Shown here piece after piece: positions 10,959 to 22,391 of a DNA stretch of 64,000 bases; positions within the stretch are counted from its first letter, which is position 1, and every line of letters starts with the position of its first letter. The stretch comes from Bicyclus anynana (Eukaryota; Arthropoda; Insecta; Lepidoptera; Nymphalidae), in assembly GCF_947172395.1 (NCBI RefSeq), contig NC_069097.1, positions 10,834,142-10,898,141 of the forward strand, in the 5' to 3' direction. Both the position numbers and the translations under genes were made by a program. Below the pieces are notes generated by a model. That model was not told where the DNA came from and did no database searches. It saw nothing but the letters and a program-made list of their open reading frames with translations.

Positions 10959-11299
10959 CCGTACATCCTGTAGTCACAAGTTCAGGACTCTGCTCGGAGG
11001 TTTTCTCTCTACCACGCGATGGACCCGGCACCCGCACGGTGAATCCATGGAATGCTAAGATATTCTTCTCTCCCTTTACTAGTTTATAAACTTTTGAGTC
11101 ATTGAGTTCTAATATTTGTATAACTCGCAAATTTATACCAAACAAGCAATGTCGGTGTGCGGCGCTTGTAAAAACGCTCCACCGCTCAACTTTATTGGCT
11201 GCTGAATAAATTACAGCTTTAATTGAGTTCGGAACTCGAAACGATTTTCAATCTCGCCGATAACCAGACCCGTGCTAATAGCCCAGGAGTGTACGCTGC
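10959..11299. other. Possible LINE 3' UTR, then unassigned spacer
   Basis: Moderately GC-rich around 10,980-11,060 (CTACCACGCGATGGACCCGG). No family-level match could be made. Confidence 0.35.
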
Positions 11300-11690
11300 A
11301 CTGGGTTTTTTTAGTATTTTTTTATTCAATGACAAGCCCTTGACTGTGAGTTCACCTCCAACTTTTCAGTTGTGTGCATTTTAAGAAATTAAGTATCATG
11401 TGTCTCAAACGGTAAAGGAAAAACATCGTGGCCGATTAAGGTTTTATAAATGGTGCAGGTCTGGCTGGTGGGAGGCTTCGGCCTTGACTAGTTACCTCCC
11501 TACCGACAAAGACGTACAGCCAAGCGATTTAGTATTCCGGTACGACGTCGTGTAGAAACCGAAAGGGGTGTGAATTTTCATCTTCCTAACAAGTTAGCCC
11601 GCTTTGATCTTAAATTGCATCATCACTTACCATCAGGTGAGATTGTAGTCAAGGGCTACTTTGTAAAGAATAAAAAAATAACAAAAGCAA
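11300..11690 (+). mobile_element. Mosaic SINE1/SINE2 element
   Basis: Three pieces abut: antisense SINE1 tail (TTTTTTATTCAATGACAAGC), a sense SINE2 middle section (CACCTCCAACTTTTCAGTTG through GGTAAAGGAAAAACATCGTG), then a sense SINE1 body from GCCGATTAAGGTTT to the A-rich tail. Confidence 0.65.
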
Positions 11691-12021
11691 CAATGAGAAA
11701 CTAATATTAATAAAAAACACCTGGAACAAACTAAAAGCCCATTGAATGAGTATTTCTTGCTTATATTATTTTGATATGTCTTTATCTTTTTGTTAATTTT
11801 TTATTGGTAAATTATGTTATTGAAAACCACCACCACCTCTGTGTCTACAATGCTTTAAAAATGCAAATACCTATTTAATTTATAGTCGTGATAACGAATA
11901 GTTTCACATTACACTATGTAGATAGAATACCTAGATCATCCTTGAAGATAATTAAAAAAGTTTACGTGCAAAATTTTGGTGTGAGCACAAAGTAGTATAC
12001 AAGTATTAAGAAAATTCTCTA
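11691..12021. other. Intergenic, nothing recognised
   Basis: No gene or repeat family recognised. Confidence 0.5.
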
Positions 12022-12240
12022 GTATGCAGTTTTCCTCACGATGTTTTTCCTTCACCGTTTGAGACACGTGATATTTAATTTCTTAGAATACACACAATTT
12101 AATTCTCTGCGTGTGTAAAGCCTACCAATCCGCATTGGGCCAGCGTGGTGGACTATTGCTCTAACGCCTCCCATTCTGAGAGGAGACTCAAGCTCAGCAG
12201 TGAGCCGAATATGGGTAGATGATGCTGATGATGATGATGA
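12022..12240. mobile_element. SINE2 fold-back chimera
   Basis: 12022-12090 is antisense (TTTTCCTCACGATGTTTTTC, TTGAGACACGTGATATTTAA). From ~12095 the distal body runs in sense (TTCTCTGCGTGTGTAAAGCC to GAATATGGG) and ends in a (GATGAT)n tail. Confidence 0.65.
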
Positions 12241-12329
12241 TATAAGTATTCAGACTGTAGAAGGCAGTCATAGACTACAAATACTGTTTGTATAAGCGTA
12301 TAAAAGACGGACATCGGGCGAGGACATGT

Positions 12330-12662
12330 TTTTTTCATTTTTTTTTATTCTTTATTCTTTATAAGTTAGCCCTTGACAACAATCTCTCCTGATAGTAAGT
12401 GACGATGCAATCTAAGTTGGAAGCGGACTAACTTGTTAGGAGGAGGATGAAAATCCACACCCCTTTCGGTTTCTACACGACATTGTACCGGAACGCTAAA
12501 TTGCTTGGCGGTACGATTTTGTCGGTAGGGAGGTAACTAGCCACGGCCGAAGCCACCAGCCAGACCTGGAACATAATGAAAACCTCAACCCAGCCGAGGA
12601 TTGAACCCAGGACCTTCGCCGTGTAAATCTACCGCGCATACCACTGCGCCACGGAGGTCGTC
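12330..12662 (-). mobile_element. SINE1, near full-length
   Basis: Antisense copy from the T-rich tail to the tRNA-like head at 12,610-12,662 (minus strand GACCTCCGTGGCGCAGTGG). Confidence 0.8.
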
Positions 12663-13016
12663 ATTTAGTCATAGTGAACCAACGGGAAATATATTACAAG
12701 CATCTAAGGTTTAATTAAATTAAATTAACAATTACTAGGTGAGAGACAAGGTTCTGTAAATACGAAACCGCAGAGAGATGTGGCTTGTATTGCGAGGGAC
12801 CTTACGAGTTCCAGTTCAGACATGTTTCTGAAATCCACTACACATTATTATGATAGTCTATTTATTTTAGTTTTGGAATAAACATACATCGCTTTGCAGA
12901 AGTTTTAATGAATTGTTAACTTACTCAGTACATACAAAAATATTTGCGTTCGTGACTTGGAATTGTCAAAAATGCATGGTAATGTCTGGTCAATGCCTGG
13001 TTTGATGTCAATGTCT
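12663..13016. other. Intergenic, nothing recognised
   Basis: Contains short repeated ATGTCTGGT phrases at 12,980-13,020. No gene was recognised. Confidence 0.45.
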
Positions 13017-13510
13017 GGTGGATTTCAAGACTGAGGTCCTGGGTTCGATTCCCGGCTGGGCCGATAGAGATTTTTTTTTATTATTAACAAGTTAGCCCTT
13101 GACTACAATCTCACCTGATGGTAAGTGATGATACAGTCTAAGATGGAAGCGGGCTAACTTGTTAGAAGGAGGATACAAATCCACACCCCTTTTCGGTTTC
13201 TACCTACTCGACATCGTACCGGAACGCTAAATCGTTTGGCGGTATGTCTTTGTCGGTAGGTAGGTAGGTAGGTAGCTCTTCTTAATTGATCCAGGTCTAG
13301 CTGGTGGGAGGCTACGGCCGTGGCTAGTTACCACCCTACCGGCAAAGACGTACCGCCTAGCGATTTAGCGTTCCATTACGATGCCGTGTAGAAACCGAAA
13401 GGGGTGTGGTTTGTCTTCCTACTCCTTTAGCTCGCTACCATCTTAGATTACATCATTACTTACCATCAAGTGATATTGTGGTCAAGGGCTAACTTGTAAA
13501 GAATAAAAAA
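13017..13510. mobile_element. SINE1 fold-back (inverted double copy)
   Basis: 13,017-13,067 is a sense head end (CTGGGTTCGATTCCCGGCTG), 13,068-13,260 an antisense body and 13,284-13,508 a sense body with tail. The two ~200-bp bodies are inverted around a TAGG tetranucleotide run at 13,257-13,274. Transcription would give a long hairpin. Confidence 0.75.
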
Positions 13511-13642
13511 AGAACAAAAGCGGATATGGATAATTATCATTATATATTGGTATTGAACACAAAATTGTGCATGTGTGCGCTCAGTGAAGTAGTTACAATC
13601 AGATCACTTTTTGTGGTGATTTTGTAGGCACGTAATACATCT

Positions 13643-13958
13643 CTATTAGACACGTGATAGCCCAGTGGATATGACATCTGCCTCCGATTCCGGAGGGTGT
13701 GGTTTCGAATCCGGTCCAGGGCATGCATCTCCAATTTTTCAGTTGTGTGCATTTTAAGAAAATTAAATATCACGTGACTCAAACGGTGATGGAAATCATT
13801 GTGAGGAAACCTGCATATCAGAGCATTTTCTTAGTTCTCTGCGTGTGTGAAGTCTGCCAATCCGCATTGGGCCAGCGTGGTGGACTATTGGCCTGACCCG
13901 TCTCATTCTGCGAGGACTCGAGCTCAGCAGTGAGCCGAATATGGGTTGATAACTAACG
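13643..13958 (+). mobile_element. SINE2, full-length, with 9-bp TSD
   Basis: tRNA-like head (GTGATAGCCCAGTGGATATG; GTTTCGAATCC), body and 3' end ATGGGTTGATAAC. AATACATCT at 13634-13642 recurs at 13959-13967, giving a 9-bp target duplication. Confidence 0.8.
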
Positions 13959-13967
13959 AATACATCT

Positions 13968-14311
13968 ATAGTATAAAAAATCATTGGGAATAGCTCGTAA
14001 ACTATTCTTTCCGTATCCTATTATTTTCTTTTTTATATGGAATGTATTTATACAATACTCTCTATAATACAAATTAATATTGGGATATAAACTAAGAGTA
14101 AGTGGATCTATTGTTAGTATTAACCCTATTAAAATCGAAAAGAGAACAATCGCCCGCGGCCTCGGTTATAGTCTAACATCGAGAGCACTCAGGAATAGGT
14201 CAAGTGGGAAAATCGCAGAAAAAACCTCCCAAGTAGCCTATGCTACCAAGTTAATATTGACTTAGGCCAATAACTAGTATAGATAGGTATTCTTACGATT
14301 ATATAGATTTA
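13968..14311. other. Unassigned, contains a 61-codon open frame
   Basis: 14080-14265 (+) is open and reads RALRNRSSGKIAEKTSQVAY, which has a coding-like composition but no family I can name. It could be a LINE remnant. Confidence 0.3.
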
Positions 14312-14698
14312 TCCTACTGATATTATAAACGCGAAAGTTTGTATGGATGTTTGGATGTTTGTTTGGATGTTTGTTTCTCTTTAACGCCGCTACTACAGAA
14401 GTGATTTGTCTGAAATTTGGAATGGAAATAGATTTTACTCTGGATTAACACAATATACGCTACTTTTTATCCCGAGAAATCCATGGTTTCTCGAGATTTG
14501 CGGAAACTGATGATTTTGATGATATATGAATGTTTGTTACTCTTTCACCCCTGAACCGAACCGAATTAGCTGAAATTTGCTATTGAGATATCATGGATTA
14601 ACACATAGGCTACTTTTTATCCCGAAAAAATCCATGGTTCCCGAGGGATTTTGTGCAAACCTAAATTCCACGCGGATGAAGTAGCGGGCGTTCGCTAA
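14312..14698 (+). mobile_element. Helitron-like element, full-length
   Basis: Starts with TCCTACTGATATTATAAACG after A and ends in GGGCGTTCGCTAA before T, the A|TC...CTRR|T organisation of helitrons. Two internal half-units each contain GAAATTTGG and AAATCCATGGTT. It is non-coding and so non-autonomous. Confidence 0.75.
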
Positions 14699-14854
14699 TA
14701 TTAAATAAATCAACCTACTTTTTTTTATTTACCTGTAAATAACCCTGTTTTTAAAGCCATATCATGACATACTGTGAAACTTCGTACCTATACCGAAAAT
14801 ACCTATTCGTATCCAAAGTAAATACAGTACATTTAACATTGTTATATGTTCCTC

Positions 14855-15440
14855 AATTACAAGTAGTATTAACATTCATTATTTATGTTATTGTGGTGGG
14901 GGGTATCAATATTCCTGTAAATAAGAGGGTATTTGATGACTTGAGCTGGGTTGTTTGTCAGTCAGCGTAGAGACCGTCACGCGTTAGTGATTTTGTGCAA
15001 TAATGTTTTGTGTTGTAATTTTTGTTTATCATAAACTAGCGGACGCCCGCGACTTCGTCAGTGTGGAATTCAGTTTTTTACAAATCCCGCGGGGACCATG
15101 GATTTTTCCGGGATGTAAAGTAGCCTATGTGTTAATCCATAGTAAAATCTATTTCCATTCCAAATTTCAGTAAAATCGCTTCAGTAGCCGCAGCGTAAAA
15201 GAGGAACAAACATACTTACACACTTACACACAAACTTTCGCCTTTATAATATTAGTGTGATTGATAAATTGGGCATGGAGAATTTGTCGAGCATAGAAGG
15301 TGAGTGTTATTGCATTCTGTAAGGATCCTTTAAACCTACTCTCAAGGTCACAAGTGCTAGGGCCTGCTCGAAATGTTTCCTCTAACACAAAATAATGGTA
15401 CAATCACTGGCACTTCTATCCGACGTTTACCCGAATTTAT
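14855..15440 (+). repeat. Module copy 1: TATA-like box, short ORF, splice-donor-like site
   Basis: Homologous to 24317-24690 over ~370 bp and split by the HLE at 15036-15260. Shared landmarks are ACATTCATTATTTATGTTAT, TGTAAATAAGAGGGTATTT (TATA-like position), GGGCATGGAGAA and GAAGGTGAGTGT, in which a start codon is followed eight codons later by a GTGAGT donor-like site, then TCAAGGTCACAAGT. It may be a duplicated promoter plus first exon, or part of an unrecognised transposon. Confidence 0.5.
15036..15260 (-). mobile_element. Helitron-like element nested in module copy 1
   Basis: Minus-strand element beginning TCACACTAATATTATAAAGG and ending GCGGGCGTCCGCTAG. Flanks are A and T with no target duplication. 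Removing it makes the flank match 24317-24690 at this point, so the boundaries are exact. Confidence 0.88.
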
Positions 15441-16046
15441 GACATATATGACATTTGACCTTTTTATATCATGCCTTTTTGTGTTCTTTAAATAGTAATT
15501 GTTAATGAGAGCATTGTGAATATATTAAACTAAGGAAAATGATTGATTTATTTATATTATGTTGACATCTAAATTGACTATACCTTAATTTTTGTTCTGA
15601 TGTAGCACGCTTTAATAATAGCACTATACTGTTGAATGTAATATCTTTTGTACGTGTATCTTGCAACTTATAAATAAACTTTATTGTATTGACACATTGT
15701 AACTTAAACCAATAGATAAAATAAATCTATTCCTTCCTTGTTTAATTGAAATATTGAAACTCGATATAAAGTTGCAATCGCGACTCTGTATCCAACTAAA
15801 TGTATACTAAAGATAAGTTTTCCTATACTTAGTCACCGTTCCACTTCACACATTAATTCATAAAACTAAATTCACTCAAGTTTCAAACTTGGCTCGTTGA
15901 GAGCAATAACGTTTGAACGGGTTCCCAAAGGAGGTAACTGACTCAATTATTAAAGTTTGACTTTATACGAGTACAAGATTTGTTGGGTATGTTTTTAATT
16001 TTTTTGATAGCTTGCATTAAACGCTTTCGTTAATGTCTACGAGTAG
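15441..16046. other. Intergenic, nothing recognised
   Basis: AT-rich sequence with no coding signal. Confidence 0.5.
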
Positions 16047-16815
16047 CTATACTAATATTATAAAGAGGTAAAGTTGTAGGGTCTCTGAATCTACTGAACT
16101 GATTTTGATAATTAACGACAGTTTTTACTATAGAAACTTCAATAGAACATCGTGTGAAGCTATTGAAAGAGGATCATTTTTGGCCCAGCACGTTACAGAA
16201 GAGTAACAGTTACAGCAGTAAGAATAGTGATAGCTCAGTGGATATGACCTCTACTTCCGATTCTGGAGGGTGTGGGTGCGAATCTGGTCCGGGGCATGCA
16301 CCTCTAACTTTTCAGTTGTGTGCATTTTAAGAAATTAAATATCACGTGTCTCAATCGGTGAAGGAAAACATCGTGAGGAAACCTGCATGCCAGAGAATTG
16401 TCTTAATTCTCTGCGTGTGTCTGCTAATCCGCATTGGGCCAGCGTGGTGGACTAAGGGCTAAACCCTCTCATTCTGAGATGTGACTCGAGCTCAGCAGTG
16501 AGACGAATGTGGGTTGATAACGACGTCGACGACGTTACAGAAAAAAATCCTTTATATACATTTAATATTACAAATTATATAAACAACAAATTACATACAT
16601 TCTGTCTACGATTTCAAGCTTTTTTAAAAAATTCTTCTGTTTGTCCGGGCTAAATTCAGGAACAGCTTAACCGATTTTCATGACCGATTCAAATTTCACT
16701 TTAAGATAGAGGATGCTATGGAAGAATATAGGCTTTTTATACCTAAAAATCAGTTCCGGAAGGATTTGAGAAAAACAAAATTTAACGCGTACGAATTAGC
16801 AGGCGTCCGTTACTT
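16047..16815 (+). mobile_element. Helitron-like element interrupted by SINE2
   Basis: 5' end CTATACTAATATTATAAAGA and HLE-type 3' end GAATTAGCAGGCGTCCGTTA. The middle holds the SINE2 at 16201-16531. The interior phrase AACCGATTTTCATGA is typical of this class. Confidence 0.5.
16201..16531 (+). mobile_element. SINE2 with perfect 11-bp TSD
   Basis: ACGTTACAGAA flanks it at 16190-16200 and 16532-16542. Head GTGATAGCTCAGTGGATATG, B-box-like GTGCGAATCTGG, 3' tail GATAACGACGTCGACG. Confidence 0.85.
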
Positions 16816-18444
16816 TTATAATAAATCCAAAATCACATAAATTAAATTAAATGTGTGTTTATTTTGAAATCGTGCATTTTATAATGTAATTGCCCATAGT
16901 AGTAACTACTCGCTTGTATGTACTTGCCCATTTCTTAAATATGAAACTGTTATTCAAACTGAAATAAAACCAGTCTAAAAATTAAAATATTTTGTAAATT
17001 ACTCTTTGGAAATTGTTACGGTTAATTTTAAAAATCTGGTAGTACATTACCCTCTCTTCGAACAAAAATTTCACGTAGTTGCAGGGGTCAAATAATATTG
17101 GTTAAGTATAATATAAGACATTAAAATACATTAGGCACCATCTCGAATATACTTTATTTCAATTGATATTCTTAAAATGTCAAATTTTAATATCTGCTCT
17201 TGGGATATGGAGAGCAAAAGTAAGTGATACTATAAAATTAGATTGTATTACGAAATTACAATATACTTGATGGCAATTTTCGATGCCTGTGAGTGAGTTT
17301 TACGCTTCGCATTATTGAGTTAGCCACCCAAGAGGCATTTGTTAGATTATTTCTCGGCGGTTTAACCTGAACTGTGTATTTGGCCCTCTAAACCTTCCAA
17401 AGCCACTACAGCCCAAACTCCATAATTGGTGACTGGACTTACTTATTAGTCAACTTGTAAAAAAATACAATTCCGCATACTACGACCATGTCTGTTCAAA
17501 TTGCATTGAACTCTTGATTACCTAATGTGTACAACTAACTACCTATACACGTAACACTAGAAGCCTAGAAGCCTGGTAATACAGTCGCCTCTTTTTTCCA
17601 AGGGTATTTACATATGACAGATTTAAGATGCTTACGTTTGAGTATGACAATCGGGCTGCGTAAGTAACAGCAGCTTTGCACTCTTAATATATTCACTACT
17701 TATATAAAAATTTTATGCGGTCTATATCACAGATATAAGAGGTAACTGAAGTGTCAATTCTTTGTATTGTAACCAGCGTACCCAGGGGCGTGGCCTAAAT
17801 GGCTGTTTAATATTTAGTGAAAAATGAAATATGTCACCCTTATTTTAGAGTTGAATATTATTTATTTTGTCACAGAACAAAACAAGACTTCTAGTACATG
17901 CGCGGACACGCTTGCGATGTTCCGCAAACCCGGGTGTACGCGGGCCACGCCCCCTTGCTACTTCTATTGCTAAAAGCGTTAGCTTTTAGCGTTGTCTGTT
18001 CTGTGGTCAATACTCTGTCACGGTCCGGGAGGAAGAGGACAATTATGACATTTGAAAACGGATTTACGAGTAGGTACCATTTTAATCTTAACATCATACT
18101 CGTAAGCTCGAGACACATGTATTAGGGCTAATCCAATTATCTAGCTTCAAGAAACACTAAACTACATTTGCCAACATTAAACACAGTTAGTGTAGAAACA
18201 GTTAAAGCTAGACGAGTACGTGTAACAGTTATCCAGATTAGCCTGTACTAACTTTGGTACACGAAAGTTGGTTATCCCGGCCAAGAGTCGTAGTACAATT
18301 CGCTTAGATATAAGAGTACGTTAACCTTAGAGTATAATATTATTAAACAATATTCAATGTACGAATACACAATTTGTTCACAGAGAACTATATAACTATT
18401 GTCTGGGGGTAAAATTTTGCCGTAGCCATTTACCAAATATTTTT
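16816..18444. other. Intergenic, nothing recognised
   Basis: No host gene was found. 17,969-17,990 is a small hairpin (GCTAAAAGC, loop GTTA, GCTTTTAGC) inside a moderately GC-rich patch at 17,890-18,040 that may belong to an unrecognised repeat. Confidence 0.45.
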
Positions 18445-18523
18445 TTAAGAAATTAAATATCACGTGTCTCAAACGGTGAAGAAAACATCGCGAGGTAACC
18501 TGCATATCTGAGAATTTTCTTAC
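18445..18523 (+). mobile_element. SINE2 internal fragment
   Basis: TTAAGAAATTAAATATCACG through CTGAGAATTTTCTTA. Head and tail are absent. Confidence 0.65.
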
Positions 18524-18750
18524 TGGGGATGATGACTAGGTTTGAATATATTGATTTTAAGTATACATTCGGGTAAATAAGATCAATGTTAACTAGTTTA
18601 TACATAAAAAGCAACGATTGTCTGTATATTTCAAAAATAAATGAGATAATAAAATTTCAAAATCTATTAAAAATCTTTTATCGTAATTAGATGAAAATTC
18701 ATACAGTTTTAGCTTCTTTACATTAAATGTGACATTTTTCAATAAATAAA
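18524..18750 (+). repeat. Unnamed repeat, second copy at 51217-51445
   Basis: Shares GATGATGACTAGGTT, ACATTCGGGTAA, GATTGTCTG, AAAATC.TTTATCGTA and AATGTGACA with the 51 kb copy in the same order and strand. It has no coding capacity or terminal structure. Confidence 0.6.
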
Positions 18751-18784
18751 CTATAAACGTAAACGCACAAATAACAAAGATATT

Positions 18785-19027
18785 AGTGATTTTGTTTGAA
18801 CGCCCATACAAACCTAACGATCAGCGAGCCAACGACATCACTAAATCGTGCCATTTTGTATGGGACGTTTTTCAGGGATCCGCGGCAGCGCCGCAAATCT
18901 GACCATTTAAATCCCTGTAGCTCCAGAAGTAATGATCGCAGATACCCTGTTACTTTTACAAAATTGCTTTACTATTAGTATACTCTTAATTTATATACAA
19001 TTTAAAAAACTGTCATCATCCCTATTC
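18785..19027. repeat. Possible dispersed repeat
   Basis: TGTATGGGACGTTTTTCAGG and TCCGCGGCAGCGCCGCAAAT, with ACGCCCATACAAAC upstream as an inverted partner of TTTTGTATGGGACGT. This may be a short DNA element of ~70 bp plus flank. Confidence 0.3.
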
Positions 19028-19142
19028 TCTAGGTGTGTAGTCTGCCAATCCGCATAGAACCAGCGTGGTGGACTATTGTCCTAACCCCTCTCATTCTGAG
19101 AGGAGACTAGTGCTCAACAGTGAGCCGTATATGAGTTGCTAT
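19028..19142 (+). mobile_element. SINE2 3' fragment
   Basis: CTGCCAATCCGCATAGAACC through GTGAGCCGTATATGAGTTG. The proximal half is missing. Confidence 0.65.
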
Positions 19143-19162
19143 TGATGATTTATATAAAAGCG

Positions 19163-19300
19163 AATAAAAGCTCTGTTTGTAGCCGATAGCTCTGCTTCTG
19201 CTTCTGCCTTCAGGCGATGCTTCTGCGCTCGCCCAAATCCCCCGGTGACGCCGCTGAGGACCCATTAAGAAGCTTATAGAACCAGAAAAAGGTAAGCGAC
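19163..19300 (-). mobile_element. LINE-associated GC-rich repeat fragment
   Basis: Antisense counterpart of 53,140-53,235: minus strand reads CAGCGGCGTCACCGGGGGAT and GGGCGAGCGCAGAAGCATCG. The same block in plus orientation lies at 53 kb. Confidence 0.6.
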
Positions 19301-20794
19301 AAAGCAAATCTGGAACAGGTCCGCTTGTATTTAAATAACCTTTGATTGATTCTATTGATAAAATGCCTGGATCTTTATAAACAGGCTTCAATTAACAGAA
19401 ACTATTGACTTCTCATAGTGTGAAAGACTAAATGACGCTATTACTATATAAATTGTGCCATTGTGTGGTTACGAGGATTCAGATATTGTAAGCGTAGCCA
19501 GATATAAGTAAAATCTTACAATAAATTCTGTTTGGTATTTTTAAGACAGTCGTCCAAAAAAATTATACCTCAGAGAAAAAGAAAAAAATTTCTTTGATAC
19601 ATTGTATGAAATTTCTATAAATATTATATAAGAGGAATCCTTTCCAGCTTAATATATTGTTGTTGTTTAGAATTCATATCATATCTTTTATATAAATAAC
19701 TCGTGCAAAAAATAAAGGTCTAGAGAAAATATTTATTATTTAAGGTACCTTTGGGCTCAGAGTTATAAATCACTAATTCATTTGAGCATACAAACTCGCA
19801 TCAGAGAAATAAAACATAGACGTATAATCTAGACCGCTAGACTTCGTACGGTCTGAGACTAAAAGATGTAAATAGACGGAAACCTCGTGAACGTCCAGTT
19901 TCATATTATAGCAGAATTATATTCGTATGTATAACGAATCGCAAAGCGTCTTGAAGGTTAATAATCTTGTTTTATGTTCTGGTTCTTGTGTCTTGTTCAT
20001 TTCATGTAAAAATAATTTATTGGATTCATAAATCACAAGAAGACGAACGAAAGACAACATGGCTAGTGATAAAAGGCGCTAGAAAATGTGGACCTGATTG
20101 GGATAAGGATCATACCACGGCATATGTTTTCTGTGCCACGGCCATGATCTTCTGAAATGAAGGACCGAGTACACATACTCGTAGATAGTAATAATTAGAC
20201 GACCCTGCTTCCTGCACACACGGCCGAGGTCTCGATTCCCACAAACATGGGCGTTTTTCAGTTTTTGGGTATGTTTATTTGTTATATAATAACTTATGTT
20301 ATGTATTAAATAAATGTATATTACGATGAAACAAGCTATTTCAATACTCATAACACAACTAGACTGTATTATTCAAATATATTTATTATTATTTAATGCT
20401 TTGAAGAGAATGATCTTCTATGTTTTTAATTTTGTCTGAACATACTACATAGCACATAGGTCAGGACCGACGGCGTGACGTAGGAAAATAATTTTATGTG
20501 CAATAAAAAACCTTTTACTCGGCGTGAAATATAACTTTCGCTAAGAGTTTGGTGACAATTATAGAGTTCATTTCCCCCACCTAATCTGATTATTATAGCA
20601 TTAGCCAATGCTCGTAAATAAAAGTCACTGGATTTGCTCTGTGAGTTTGTTAATAACAATCGATGAGATACCTACTCTTAACTAATAATTCTTCATTTGT
20701 CATAGCAGTAAAGAGCTTTGTAAAATATTACAGTAGATGTAAAAAGTGCGCGTCACGATATTTTTGGTGGTGAAAAAATAAAATACTTGACATT
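19301..20794. other. Intergenic, nothing recognised
   Basis: Open frames up to 90 codons have no motifs. No repeat family was recognised. Confidence 0.5.
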
Positions 20795-20885
20795 TAGGTA
20801 AAATGCTGCAGGACGGCAAAGAAAATATCGTGATAGATTAAAATCCCAAGACGCTGGAATGGCGACTTCTCATCGGAAAGCGTAA
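20795..20885 (+). mobile_element. RTE LINE internal fragment
   Basis: AGACGCTGGAATGGCGACTT and CGGAAAGCGTAATGTTG correspond to the VLEWRPRTGKRSVG region of the RTE at ~35,815-35,850. It is a short, decayed piece. Confidence 0.55.
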
Positions 20886-20902
20886 TGTTGATCGACTATA
20901 AG

Positions 20903-21240
20903 TGGATCGTGATAGCCCAGTGAATATGACCTCTGCCTCATCGATTGTTATTAATTCCAGAGGGCGTAAGTTCGAATCAGGGCACTCGGCTTCGGCTCAC
21001 TGCTGAGCACGAGTCTCTTCTCAGAATGAGAGAGGTTAGGCCAATACTCCACCACGCTGGCACAATGCTAATTGGCAGACTTCATACACGTAGAGAAGTA
21101 AGAAAATTCTTAGACATACCTAGGAATTTTCTTATTTCTCTATGTGTGTGAAGTGTGCAGATACCGTTTTAGACACATTATATTTAATTTCTTAAAATGC
21201 ACATATTTGCAAAGTTGGAGGTGTATGCTGTGGACCAGAT
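20903..21240. mobile_element. Scrambled SINE2
   Basis: Blocks in order: sense head (GTGATAGCCCAGTGAATATG, 20,905-20,985), antisense tail and body (GCTCACTGCTGAGCACGAGT to GAAAATTCT, ~20,993-21,115), a short sense block (AATTTTCTTATTTCTCTATG), then antisense head-proximal body (GACACATTATATTTAATTTC to ~21,240). Confidence 0.6.
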
Positions 21241-21344
21241 ATGGGATGATAATTATGAAGTGGATTGGTGAAATCAAGAGTGAAACGAAAAGGCTGGATG
21301 TAACTCAAGATCTAAGTATTTTAAAGTCCTTGTACGAAGTCCAT

Positions 21345-21390
21345 ATCTAGCAGTAAACATCTATTGGCTGATGACGATGATGATGAAAAT
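21345..21390 (+). mobile_element. RTE LINE extreme 3' end
   Basis: AGCAGTAAACATCTATTGGC then TGATGACGATGATGATG, matching the last codons plus a TGA-repeat tail. The upstream 21,240-21,344 may be degraded RTE sequence. Confidence 0.6.
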
Positions 21391-21624
21391 AAAGTTGGAA
21401 TAAAAGTTTAAACCAGCATTCATTAAGTACCTATTCTAAAAGAAGCTCTCTAAACTTTTCTATTCAATATATTCGAAGCACATTTTTATGTAATTAAGTT
21501 TTGCGAAAATTGCAATATTTCTTTATGAAAGACGTAAGACCTTTCGCTAGTAATTTGTTAAGGATTCATGATGACCTAGTAGTTTTCGAACACGTAGCGA
21601 GCCAAAATAGGTTAATTATGTATC

Positions 21625-21800
21625 GGTCTATAAGAAACAGGCAGTGCGGCGCCAGGCAAGACAGTTATTTCGTCTCCATTTGCGTTCATTTCGAACCGGT
21701 GGTAGAATCTTTACAAATAGTCAACTGACGTGTCAAAAGTGCTTGTAAACTGAGCCTACTTGAAATAAATGAATTTAGAATTTTGAATTTTGAATTTTCA
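21625..21800 (+). mobile_element. LINE 3' end with (TGAATTT)n tail
   Basis: TTCGAACCGGTGGTAGAATC, AACTGACGTGTCAAAAGTGC, ACTTGAAATAAATGAATTT, then three TTTTGAA-type units. It is a typical 3' terminus of a lepidopteran non-LTR element, from memory. Confidence 0.55.
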
Positions 21801-21942
21801 AACATCTTGCATCCAAATATGATGATAACAATTATTATACATCTATTATTTTTACCTCGTCAGTTATAATTATTATTTTAAAGTACTTGTATGTGTTTGT
21901 ATACCAAACGTTTTTTTATGTTTGTTTGCATAATGAAATTAG

Positions 21943-22085
21943 AAACCTCAATAGCTCAACGGTAAGAGCGGTTGGACTCATCACCGAGAGGTTCGATCCC
22001 CGCCCCGTTGGTCTATTGTCGTACCCACTCCTAGCACAGTCTTTCCCGATTAGTTGGAGGGGAAATTGGGAATATTTGTCGTATT
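21943..22085 (+). mobile_element. SINE3, tRNA-like head
   Basis: Head AATAGCTCAACGGTAAGAGC with GGTTCGATCCCCGCCCCGTT, then ATTGTCGTACCCACTCC and TTGGAGGGGAAATTGGGAAT. It has A and B box spacing like a tRNA but no CCA-ready acceptor stem. The copies at 9077 and 62471 share the same body. Confidence 0.72.
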
Positions 22086-22227
22086 ATAAAATATATGACA
22101 AATATTTGTCATATTATGTTCATTAATACTCAAGAGTTATCATTATAATGACATCTCTTGAGTCCAGACAAGCTTTTGAAATACAAGAAACAAACTATTC
22201 ATTGAACCTGTTTGTGCAAATACACTT

Positions 22228-22385
22228 TGACCGTGGCTAGTTACACCCTACGGATAAAGACGTACCGCTAAGCGATTTAGCGTTCCGGTACGATGCCGTA
22301 GAAACCGAAAAGGGTGTGGATTTACATCCTTCTCCTAACAATTCAGCTCGCTTCCATCTTAGACTTGCATCATCACTTACCATCT
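22228..22385 (+). mobile_element. SINE1 copy, both ends missing
   Basis: GACCGTGGCTAGTTACACCC to GCATCATCACTTACCATC. It stops just before the palindrome at 22392. Confidence 0.7.
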
Positions 22386-22391
22386 TACCTT

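Noticed and set aside
17891..18125. Overlapping 75-codon frames on both strands
   Set aside because: Coextensive opposite frames with no motif, in a GC-rich patch with a small hairpin. Coding is not supported.
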